Part shown: positions 8,488 to 17,700 of the stretch, in pieces
Position numbering within the stretch: position 1 is the first letter of the stretch
Layout of the letters: the number at the start of each line of letters is the position of its first letter
DNA from: Chrysochromulina tobinii
Lineage: Eukaryota > Haptophyta > Prymnesiales > Chrysochromulinaceae
Length of the DNA stretch: 22,928 nucleotides
NCBI GenBank assembly: GCA_001275005.1
Contig: JWZX01002417.1
Coordinates: forward strand, 1 to 22,928
Direction: 5' to 3'
The notes under the pieces: generated by a model
What the model was told of the DNA's origin: nothing
Seen by the model: only the letters and a program-made list of their open reading frames with translations
Databases searched by the model: none
Translations under genes and position numbers: made by a program

Positions 8488-11233
8488 ATGCCTTCCCGGA
8501 AGCGCCCCTCTGACGAGCCGCCGCCGGAAGCCTCCCGGCGATCTTCACGCAAGGCCGCTGAGGTGCTGCCGGAGAACATCGAGCCACAATCGACACAGGC
8601 CAAGCAGGACGAGCCGGCAGCCCCAACCCGTCGCAAGAAGGCCGCGGAGCCACCAGCGCCGCCGCCACCACCGCCACCGCCGCTTGCGGCCCCTGAGCCT
8701 GCCCCCGCCGCGGTCGACGAGACCCGCTGGGTGCAGTGGGTGCAGTGCGAGAACAAGAAATGTCAGAAGTGGCGTAAACTGATGAATCCGAACTCGACGC
8801 TCCCGGACAAGTGGTACTGCAAGCTGAACCAGGACCCGATGCGCAACAAGTGCAGCGCAGCGGAGGAGACCTGGGAGGAGGAGGACGACGAGGAGGAGGA
8901 GAGTGACGATGAGGCGTATGAGGACCTGCTGCTCGCCAAGACCAAGGTAGCTGCCGCTAAGGCGGAAGCAAAGGCCGAGGAGCGCCGGAAAAGCGCGGAG
9001 CTTCCCGGTCCAGGCGAGGACGACGATGGCACGGCTACTTGGGGCGGCTCGCAGCTCACGGCCGGACAGCAGCGTATGCTTGATTCGGATGGGTTTGTGT
9101 TGCTGCCAGTCAAGCAGTCAGAGGCGCCGGGCGTCTGGGTAGGCCTCGAGCGCCTGATGCGGACGGATGGCAAACAGCTCGGCAAGGGCAAGGATGTGGG
9201 CGGCCAGCCCATGGCGTACGACTCTCTGTAAGCTCGCGCGCGCGTGGAAGATCGAGAATTCGAATAACAGTGACGCGTACGAGTCCGGGGTGGCCAAGGT
9301 CTCCAGCCACATGAGAAAGATCAGCACGAGCCTCACCGGCCTCGCGCCACCGACTGGCCTCCCGGCGATGACTGCTGCGGCTGCGGTCGCGGCGCTGTCG
9401 GAGTCGAAAGCGCTGCGTCCTGAAGTGAATGAGCAGCTGCTCCTGCACGGCACGAGCCCAGACGTGCTGTTCTCGCTCCTCTCCAATGGCCTCAACGAGC
9501 GCTTCTCAGGAACGAACGCGGGCACAAAGTTCGGCGACGGCATCTACTTTGCAGAGGATGTCGGCAAGAGCGATCAGTACGTGACAAAGGATGCGAAGCT
9601 CGAGGTGAGCTCCGAGCTGCACCAGCGACTCTATGATGCCGAGCAGCGCCACCCAGGCTCCGTCTACTACGTGCTCGCCTGCCGCGTAGCCCTGGGGCAC
9701 TCGATGCGGACACAGGTCGGTGGCAAGGGCGCAGTTTCGATGGACACGGGCCGGCCTTGCTTCCCGAAGACCTTCCGAGAGCTGTCGCCGATCGAGGGGG
9801 TGTCGCCGCCCATCATGCACCATTCTCTCATAGCCGAGACGGGTCGGGATCTGTGCCGCTATCGCGAGTTCATCACCTTCCATGGCGAGTACGTCTGCCC
9901 CGAGTTTCTGCTCGCGTATCACCGGTGCAGCGGCGGCGCGCCCGTCGCTCTTCCACAGCCGACCGCCCGAGCCAAGCAGGCTGCCCCTGCCCTCCCGCCT
10001 GTCGGCCCGACACCCACCTACGCCAGCTCGTCTTCGGCTCCGCCACAGATAGCTGCCGCCACGAGGCCTCCCAAGGCGAAGAAGGCGAAGCCGTCGAAGG
10101 ACTTCTCTGCGCTCCTTCGCAAGCATGGCGGCACCTTTTTGCCCAAGAAAGTGAGCCACGTCGATCGGCCGTTCGTGGAATCGCGAGGCGCAAGATGGGA
10201 CAGCGCGGCGGGCATGCTCTATGCGCCTGCCACCGTAGACCTCAGCCACTTCGCTCGATGGCTTCCGAAGGGCGCTCTGCCGCAACTGCGCATAAAGCAC
10301 GATGATCTCAGCCGGCTTCGGCGCGCCGGCGGTGGGGGCATTGCTCTCGACGTACCGTTCGGGGAGACACAAGAGGCGAAGGTTCTTGGCGCACGCTTCG
10401 ATTGGGCAGAGAAGATCTGGTGGGTCCCTGAGCAAGTGACCAGCTTTGGCCCGTTTGCAAAGTGGTTGCCGCTGAATTCCGTGCCCTCGCTCGATGCGGA
10501 CGCGCAAGCAGCGGCCCGGTCAGCGGCGCAGGCGCAGGCGCAGGCACAGGCACGCGCACACGCACACGCGCAGGCGCAGGCGCAGGCGATGCAGGTACAG
10601 GCGCAGGCGCAGGCGCAGGCGCAGGCGCAGGCGCAGGCGCAGGCGCAGGCGCAGGCACAGGCGCAGCAGGCACAGGCACTGGCGCATCAGGCATTGGCGC
10701 AGCAGGCGCAGTCACAGGCGCAGCAGGCACAGGTACAGGCGCAGGCGCAGGCGCAGGCGCAGGTACAGGCGCAGGCGCAGGCGCAGGCGCAGGCACACTT
10801 GCAGTCGGTTGTGCAGGCCCCAGCGGCGCCCGCAGCGCCGATGCATGCCGCATACCCGCAAGCTCCACATGGGGGCATACCCCAATGGAACGGGACCACC
10901 ATTCCACCATTCCACCCGCTTTCTACTATCACCGCTTTCCACTATCACCAGCAGCCGCCACCAACACAACCTGCTGCCTGCTACCAGCATCTCGCTCCGC
11001 CTCCGCCCCTATCTGCCATGCCAACTGCTCCCTACTACCCACCAGCCGCCGGTACAGTGGCACCTGTGCGCACGTATCTCTCGTGCCCCTTTGCAGAAAA
11101 GGACAATTGCAAGGCTTTGGGGGGCAGGTTTGACTTTGACCGCAAGGCATGGTATGTGCCAGCTGGGATCAACATCGATCTGTTCGCACGCTGGCCGAAG
11201 ATAGCGCATCTGAACGCACTGAATCTTCCATGA
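8488..11233 (+). CDS. Poly/mono-ADP-ribosyltransferase with CW zinc finger and three DUF5710-like modules
   Basis: The N-terminus is basic and proline-rich. A CW-type zinc finger follows at residues 81-129 ([14 protein letters not shown], then WYC and a fourth cysteine: C87, C92, C111, C122), a fold that reads methylated histone H3K4. After an acidic stretch comes a PARP catalytic domain. LLHGTSP (His codon near 9446), GDGIYFAED (Tyr near 9545) and HGEYVCPEF (Glu near 9887) give the H-Y-E triad typical of NAD-dependent polymerising members. Three modules resembling DUF5710 follow at about 10094-10270, 10336-10476 and 11067-11203 (for example [17 protein letters not shown]), the last two separated by a glutamine-alanine repeat. 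A chromatin-linked ADP-ribosylation role is inferred. The frame changes near 9228: either a 43-nt intron (9228-9270) is spliced, giving about 900 residues, or there is a 1-base frameshift. Confidence 0.78.
9228..9270 (+). other. Candidate 43-nt intron or frameshift site
   Basis: The CW-domain frame ends at TAA (9229-9231), while the PARP frame is open in another phase. GTAAGC at 9228 and AACAG ending at 9270 would make a canonical 43-nt intron that restores the frame. However, the skipped stretch reads [13 protein letters not shown] in the PARP frame and looks like real protein from the region preceding the catalytic domain. A single-base assembly error or true frameshift is therefore a serious alternative. 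Confidence 0.45.
10507..10800 (+). repeat. GCGCAG-type hexamer repeat coding for (Gln-Ala)n
   Basis: Imperfect repeats of GCGCAG/GCACAG lie inside the PARP gene and encode an almost uninterrupted Gln-Ala linker between the second and third DUF5710-like modules. All frames stay open (Gly-Ala, Arg-rich and, on the other strand, Pro-Ala), so overlapping frames here are shadows. Length is likely polymorphic. Confidence 0.9.
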
Positions 11234-12399
11234 ACACGGACCATGATGCTTGATGGCATACGTCTCCCCCAGCCAGGAATCTGGCAATACAGTGCAGTCT
11301 GGGCGAGGGTGTTGGCTGAGCGCGACCGGGGAGCGCGACGATGTCACGATGCTGATGTGTTTTGTATGTCGATGTGCGAATACCTCAGATCGTCTAGTAG
11401 TGGCTCCGCCTTCGAGGCTCCCTGGCTCGCCGCGCAACGGTGTGTGCACACAATGACTCCTTGACTGAAGCCAAACCGCGTGAGAAATTTGACGTCGTTA
11501 TCGTCACTCTTTCCCCCGAAGCGCGGAACGCGCTTACGGCTTAGACCTTACGAGCCGTTCCGTTCTTTAGTGCGTTTCGATCCCGCCTAGTGGCTACAGT
11601 CCGCATGGACCGGACTTCGGAGTGTACGCCTTCACGCTTCACACACGGGCACGTCCATCAGAGCGCCTTGGCAGTGGGTTTCACAAGTTTATTCATGTAG
11701 CCTCGATAATCTCGACAGCCTCTGACCCTCTGAGCCTCATCCCTCGACAGAGAAACTCGACCGGAAACTCGACAGCTCGACAGCTACTCGACACCCTGGC
11801 ACATGGAGTCAGCCTCGACAGGCTCGACAGGAACTCGACAGGCTCGACAGATGTGCCTGGACAGCGCTTCGACAGCTCGACACACGACAGCTCGACAGGA
11901 ACTCGACAGGCTCGACAGTGCCTGGACAGCGCCTCGACAGCTCGACAGCTCGACGTCGACAGCCAGGGCTCAAATCGGTTTAAATCGGTATCGCATGCGG
12001 TAGATCGGCCTCTCTACGGCCGACGGCGACGCCTCAGAGTGAGAATATTAGAAGTAGCGAAGATGTAAGTCAAAATCCCTAATCCGTGGACACAGTCGAC
12101 AGTGAAGAGTGATCCATGGGTCGAAATTCACAGCAATTATTGTTACATTCAGATTGAGATTCGCACTGTCCAACCGTGTACACGCCACGCGCCAAAGCGA
12201 AACCGAAAGCCAGGACTCACGTCACTGAAACACACAGCACAGACTCACGAAGTACGTTGCAAGGACCGTTCACCATCAGCCAGAAGCCCACGACACAACG
12301 AGAAGCATCAGAGTCGAACATCTTCTCTCTGGAGAGTCTGTGGCTGCCACCTAGTCCTCGCCGCCGCCGTGTTCCTCATCGCACCTCCCTCGCGTCTGC
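11234..12399. other. Convergent intergenic region
   Basis: This lies between the 3' ends of the CW-PARP gene (+) and the plastid-targeted gene (-), so it should hold both 3' UTRs. Apart from the minisatellite at 11711-11963 I recognise no gene. A possible hairpin sits near 11523-11563, where CGGAACG pairs with CGTTCCG and CGGCT with AGCCG. Open frames at 12102-12413 and 12176-12805 show no domain. Confidence 0.4.
11711..11963. repeat. CTCGACAG minisatellite
   Basis: Many irregularly spaced copies of the octamer CTCGACAG, often as GCTCGACAGGAACTCGACAG, span about 250 bases. Spacing between copies is variable and short, so it is not a CRISPR array. It lies between two convergent genes. Confidence 0.85.
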
Positions 12400-14603
12400 T
12401 TACCCCTTGGTGAGCTTCGCGATGGCGGCCTCGAGGTCCCAGCCCACCTTAACGAGGGTGGACTGCGCCTGCCGCTCGCTCCACCCTCGTTCCACGAGCT
12501 GCAGCACGAGCGAGTCGCGCTTGCGCTCCAGCCGCAATTGGGCGCGTAGCTCGGCCACCGTCCCCTCGCTAGGCAGCGTGCGCTCCTTGCACTCGTCGAC
12601 CAGCTGCGCCTTGTTCATGCGCGAGAGGGCCGGGCGCGCTGGCGCCGTCGCGGGCACGCCCTCGCCAACCGCCGCACCGGTCGTGGCGAGCGTCGTGGCG
12701 AGCAGCCCGGTGCCCCGCAGCCGCGCCTCGATCTCGGCCGTGAGCTCCGCTGCCTCGGTGCTCAAGCTGCTGCCGCCGCCGCCGCTGCTGCCTGGAGCAG
12801 CCTGAGCGCTCTCCTGGGCGCTCACGGCGACGCCTCCCTTGGCCGCCTTGCCTCCTTTGGCCGCCTTCGAGCTGGCCTTCGGCTCGAGGTCGGTGGCGAC
12901 CCCCGCCGTGCTCGCCGCGTTCTTGAGGTCTTCGAGCTGCGCCTGCAGCGCCGCAACGGACGCCTCCGAGCGCGCTAATTCGGTCGAGAGCTGCGCCGCC
13001 TTCGCCTCGGCCGCCTCCTCCGCCTGCTTCGCCTGCACCTCAAGCTCCGCGAGCGCCGCCTGCTCGCGACGGCGCTGCTCGGCCGCGAGCTTCTGCTGCT
13101 CCGAGAGCGACGCGACTGTCTGCTCGCGAGCGGGGAGGGGGTGGTGGGGCGCCGTGGTGAGCGCTTGCATGCAAGGCAGGTCCTCAGAGGCAATTGACGA
13201 ACCTGTTCGAGTCGCTCCTTGGCAGCCCCGAGCTCCGCCGCCGCCGCCTCGCGCCGCATCAGCTCCGTCTCGAGCTGCACCTGCGAGAGGATGAGGGAGG
13301 CCATCAGAGAGGCCATCAGAGGGCCATCAGGGAGGCACGATCGGATCCGTCTCGAGTTTCGTCAGGTTCGAGTTTCGTCAGGTTCGAGTTTCGTCAGGTT
13401 CGTCACCGCGCGCCGCCGCTGCTCGTCGTCGGTCGCCTCGGCCGCCTGCACAGCTTGCCGTTGGGTCTCGAGCAGCTGCGCCGCCGCGCGCTCGGCAGCC
13501 TGCTCCGCGGCCGCCAGCTTCGCGCCGTTGTCATCGAGGCTGGCTTGAGCTCCCGCGAGCTCCGACGCATACACGTCCGCGCGCGCCTTGAGCTCGGTGT
13601 TTGTGCGCTCGAGCTCGGACAGCTTCGTCTTCTCGGAGCTCACCTGCCGGCGCAGCGAGGCCACCGCAATCAGAGTGCAATCAGAGTGCAATCAGAGTGC
13701 AATCAGAGTGCAATCATAGTGCTATCAGAGTGCAATCAGAGTGCAATCACTCGCGCATGCAAGAGCTCACCTGCCGGCGCAGAGAGACCACCGCATCGTC
13801 CGCCGCCTCGAGCTCCCCTTCGAGATCGTCCACGTACCTGTGGGGAGGGTGGAGCGCCGTGGTGATCACTTGCATGCGCGCGCTCCGAGGGCACCCAGGG
13901 GCCCTTCGAGATCGTCCGCGTACCGAGCGAGCGCGCGCGCCGCCGCCGCAAGCTCGCGCAGCTTGGCGTACGAGAACTCGACGACGAGCGCGGCGAGCGC
14001 GTCGCGCGAGGCGAAGATCACCTCGCCGGCCTCGTTGGTGCGGTACGCGCGCCCCTCCTGCGGCGCCAAGAACGAGCAAAACTCCTTTTGGAGCTCCAGG
14101 CTCCCTTGCGTGGGCGCGAGCAGCGCCGAAGCTTGCTGGTCCACCTGCGCAAGCGAACCCGTCGGGCCGGCGAGTCCGAGCTCAGGCGGCTTGCGCGCGA
14201 GGCTGAGCGGCGCGGGCGGCGGCGAAGCCGCAGAGCCGCCCGCCGCAGCCGCCTCACCATCCTCGGCCGGAAGCCACGCGTTCGCCTTGCCGGCGACGCT
14301 GGCTGCGTTCGGCCGAATCTCCGGGAGGGGCTGGCCTGCGCGCTTCTGGAGCTGCCAGCCCGAATTGACCCACTGGTCCGCCGCCTGGCTGGCCACCTTG
14401 GTCGCGCCCTCCGCTGCCTGCAGCAGCGAGCCGACGAAGACCTCGAGGCTTCGGACGGCGGGTGGCGGACCCCCGGGCGGCGGCGTCTGGCTGAGCGTGA
14501 TGGTGGCGGCGCGGCAGTCGTGGCGCAGAAGGGCACGGATGGGTGCGAGACTGTATGCTGATGATAGCGGCAGCAGCGCCAGCACGATGAGGACGACCCT
14601 CAT
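12400..14603 (-). CDS. Plastid-targeted coiled-coil protein with SAP and UBA-like C-terminus
   Basis: Five exons: 14603-13924, 13837-13771, 13643-13407, 13280-13203 and 13119-12400, giving about 593 residues with every junction in phase. MRVVLIVLALLPLSSAYS (1-18) is a signal peptide. The following arginine- and serine-containing stretch resembles a transit peptide, so bipartite targeting to a secondary plastid is inferred. The central part (roughly 205-440) is a long alpha-helical coiled coil (for example SLRRQ then VSSEKTKLSELERTNTELKA). LSRMNKAQLVDECKERTLPS (from about 519) is a SAP-like helix-extension-helix motif, associated with DNA or RNA binding. The last 39 residues (LVERGWSERQAQSTLVKVGW near 560-580) look UBA-like. 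A role in plastid nucleoid or RNA organisation is a guess. The frame is open upstream of the chosen ATG, but that part overlaps the divergent gene's promoter and start and lacks targeting logic. Confidence 0.7.
13120..13202 (-). other. Intron 4 of the plastid-targeted gene (83 nt)
   Basis: The donor is GAACAG|GTTCGT and the acceptor GCGAGCAG|ACAGTC, phase 0, joining LEQ to TVASLSEQQ and keeping the coiled-coil register plausible. It contains the shared block CGTGGTGAGCGCTTGCATGC (plus strand, within 13146-13173), also found in intron 1 of this gene and in the intron at 5737-5819. Confidence 0.7.
13281..13406 (-). other. Intron 3 of the plastid-targeted gene (126 nt) with 16-bp tandem repeat
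   Basis: The donor is GCGCG|GTGACG and the acceptor CTCTCGCAG|GTGCAG, phase 0, joining EQRRRA to VQLETELM. Near its donor it carries about three copies of a 16-base unit (plus strand GAGTTTCGTCAGGTTC, 13355-13405). Before the acceptor it has a CTGATGGCC-type repeat. CTCGAGACGGA occurs both inside the intron and at the start of the next exon. Confidence 0.7.
13644..13770 (-). other. Intron 2 of the plastid-targeted gene (127 nt) with duplicated splice borders
   Basis: Donor CCGGCAG|GTGAGC and acceptor CCGGCAG|GTGAGC are identical, because the 32 bases at 13763-13794 recur at 13636-13667 with only two mismatches. Between them lie about seven copies of the 11-mer TGATTGCACTC (coding strand). 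Splicing joins VSLRRQ to VSSEKTK in phase 0. Confidence 0.85.
13838..13923 (-). other. Intron 1 of the plastid-targeted gene (86 nt) with duplicated border
   Basis: The first 22 bases of the intron (13902-13923) match the first 22 bases of the next exon (13816-13837) with one mismatch, both starting GTACG. Removal gives RALARYVDDLEGELEAADD in frame (phase 2). The interior contains the TTGCATGC block shared with introns 5737-5819 and 13120-13202. Confidence 0.82.
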
Positions 14604-14759
14604 TTTTGTCCAGGGCGCCACCGCGTCGCTCGCGCGGGAGTTCTTCTTGAGTCGGCCCTGTTTAACGAATTCAAGTGCCTCGTAGTGAGACCCGACTTTT
14701 GATTCCTCGTTCATGGAGTCTTGAGCGATGTCAGCTGATGAGGCGTGCAATCCGTTCCG
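14604..14759. promoter_or_regulatory. Short divergent promoter region
   Basis: Only 156 bases separate the ATG of the plastid-targeted gene (minus strand, 14603) from the first ATG of the cyclic-nucleotide-binding gene (plus strand, 14760). The two promoters and 5' UTRs must overlap or share elements. I see no clear TATA box. Confidence 0.5.
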
Positions 14760-17700
14760 ATGCGTCCAGGGTCCAGTCCAATGAACAGTCCGGGCGCGGC
14801 CACGCGACGTGCTCATTCGGCCCGCAGTTATTTTCGTGCCCCGCAGCCGGCCTCGAGTGCCCCGTCTCGCGCCGAGGTGAAGGCGCTGCATAAGCAGCGC
14901 CTGTGGACGGCGCTACAAGGCAATATGGCAGGCACGGCGTCCGATCGCCTGCGCGCGCACGCGTCCGACTTTCGAGACATCGAGGCACCGCTGCTCATCA
15001 AGCGCGCCATCGCAGCTCCCATCGCAGCGCTGCAGGCCCGGCAGCGCAAGAGCAGCGCAGTCCCCATGCGCGTCTTCATGGCGCTGCAGCGCAACGGCCT
15101 GGGTCGATCTACCTTTGACGTGGAGGACCTTGCGGTCTTCGCGTGTGCAGTGCACCCGCTCAAGCTCTTTTCGAGCCAGATGCGCCGCTCGCTCTGCCAG
15201 CAGGCGCAGCTCGTCACATACCAGCCGGGCCAAGTCCTCTGTGCCCAAGGCGAGCCGACGCGCGTGTTCCACGTGGTGCTCTCGGGCGCGGTCGAAGCGT
15301 ACCGACCAAAGGCGCTCGCGACGGCGCTAGGCGAGAGCGCGAGCGTGGCCACCGGCGAGGCACCGCAGCAGGCACCGCAGCAGGCACCGCAGCAGGCACC
15401 GCAGCAGGCACCGCAGCAGGCACAGCAGCAGCAGGGTGGCGTCTTCGAAGTGCTCGATAAGGACGGCAACGGGTTCATCGAAGCGAGCGAGTGGCGCCAA
15501 GCGACGGCCACGCTCGGGGTGCTCGCGGCAGAGAGCTCAACAGTGGACGCGATCTTCGACGTGCTCGATAAGGACGGCTCGGGCCAGATTGAAGACGACG
15601 AGCTGCATGCCGGCCTGCTCCACTCTTCGGACCTTCTCCCGTCACTGCCCGGCATGGAGCGTGTGGGGATCTTCCGAGAGGTGAGGATCTGATTGCCTCT
15701 GATTGCATGCGTGGGGATCTGATTGCATGCGTGGGATCTGATTGCATGCGTGGGGATCTGCCGAGAGCTGGAGGGCTTGCCTTTTGATTGCGTGTGGTTG
15801 CATGCTGATTGCTTCCCTCATCAGGTCGAGAGCTTCGGCCTCGCCGCGCTCACGAACGACATTGATTGCATGCTGATTGCTTCCCTCATCAGGTCGAGAG
15901 CTTCGGCCTCGCCGCGCTCACGAACGACATCACCTCGAGCGCCTGGCCGACGGCGATGCGCGCGCTTGAGCTCACCACGTGCATGTGCATCGACGCCGAC
16001 TGCTACAAGGAGGCGCACAGGCGAGAGGATGAGCGGCAGGAGGCGACTCGCATCAAGTGGACAAAGGCAGGGGCACGTGGACGAGGAGAGCGGGTAGGAC
16101 TCGTCAACAGTCCGTGATCGCGTGTGACTGCCTCTGACTGCCGCTGATAGACTCGGATGGCCTCCCTCATCAGGTGGGAGTGCAAGGAGATGGGAACATC
16201 ATCAGCTCCGGCCGAGCGCTCGGTACGGCGCTCAACGCCTCGACGCTCGACGCCGCCATGCTTCGCAAGCTGAGTCAGCAGCCGCCACAAGGCAGCAGCC
16301 GGCTCAGCGCGATGCTCACGCAGGGCGGCGAAAGCCTCATGGTACGCATCAAGGCGGCGCTCAGTACGGCGCCGCTCTTTCGCACGCCGTCGCAGGTGCG
16401 TGTCCGACTGCCCTTCTCCCCTTGCCCTTTGCAGAAGCCACCTGCATATCTGGACGTGTGCTCAAGATGGCGCCAACCCGATGCCGCCCACGCGCCCGAT
16501 CGCAGCTCAAACTGATCACGAGCGTGATGCTCGCAACGCACTTCTTCTCGTCGCTCGAGCCGGCGGATCTCGATGCGATCTCGCGCAGATTGATGCTCGA
16601 GAAGGCGAACCCAAACAAGGTGCTCATGCAGGCGGGCGACGACGCCGATACGTTCTTCATCGTGCTCTCTGGGCAGCTCCAAGTGAGATCACACCCGATT
16701 TGGGCAGATCGAACCCGAGTGCCCGCGATTACCTAATTTGGGCAGCTCCACCTGATTTGGGCAGCGTCAAGTGAGATCACACCCGCGGGCTCGCGAGGAC
16801 GACGCCGTCGTGGGTGCCGATCGGCCGCTTGTCGACATGATTGCCTCTGATTGAGCTCTGATTGAGCTCTGAGGAGATCGGCCATTGTGAGTGCCTCGTG
16901 ATTCCCTCGTGATAGGAGTGCCTCGTGCTGGCGCAGGTGAGCGTGGATGGCGCCGTCTTGGGCACCAAGCAGATGGGCGACACTCTCGGCGAGATGGCTC
17001 TGGTCTCGTCCCAAAAACGAGCCGCCGACGTGCTCGCAATCTCGCTGTGCGAGCTCGCCGTGCTCCGACGGGACGACTACCTCACCGTCGTGTCCGAGAA
17101 GCAAAATGAGACCCTCGAGCTCAAGCGGGAGCTCATCCGAGCCAATCCCTTGTTTGGATGCCTCACGCGCGCGCAGCGCGACGAGCTGTCCAAATTAGGC
17201 AAGCTGCAGCGGTTTGCATGCGGCGAGACCATCATTCGGCAGGCCGACGGCTCGGATGAGCTCTTCCTCATCGCATGCGGCTCCGTCCACGTCTTTCGGC
17301 GTGTCCAAATTAGGCCAGGGCAGTCCCCTTGCGCCCAAAACGGCGCCAACGACCCGTCGAACGCCCAACACGGCGCTGGGACGACCCTGGCCACTGCCTC
17401 CGGCCGTCGTGCCTTTTACGTCGGCGCCCGTGCTCCCGAGGCAGCGGACACGCCCTCGACGGCGCCCAGCGTCGAGCTGCTTGTGAACGTGCTCCATAAA
17501 GGTCAGCTCTTTGGAGAGATTGGCGTGCTGACGGGCGCGAAACGGTCCGCGAGCGTCGTGGCGGCGCTGCCGTCCGAGCTCTTTGTGATCTCGCGCATCG
17601 AGCTCTACCGCTTCCTCTTCGACTGCCCTCTGCTCAAGCAGGTGCCCCTCTGATGACGCTCTGATGACGTTCTGATGACGCTCCGATGACTTGTATGGCG

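Noticed and set aside
10308-11204. Long frames encoding Pro-Ala, Gly-Ala or poly-Arg sequence around the Gln-Ala repeat
   Set aside because: They are the same hexamer repeat read in other frames; only the frame continuing the PARP and DUF5710-like modules carries domains.
11523-11563. Possible tRNA or structured RNA from nested inverted repeats
   Set aside because: Only one imperfect hairpin can be drawn; there is no cloverleaf or TTC-containing T arm.
11711-11963. CRISPR-like appearance of repeated CTCGACAG
   Set aside because: Unit too short, spacing irregular, no spacers of constant length, and the window is eukaryotic.
13741-14685. 314-residue plus-strand frame
   Set aside because: It lies antisense to the plastid-targeted gene, whose signal peptide, phase-consistent introns and coiled coil are better supported.
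14604-14891. Upstream extension of the plastid-targeted frame to 14891
   Set aside because: It would bury the signal peptide internally and overlap the divergent gene's start; the ATG at 14603 gives a proper N-terminus.
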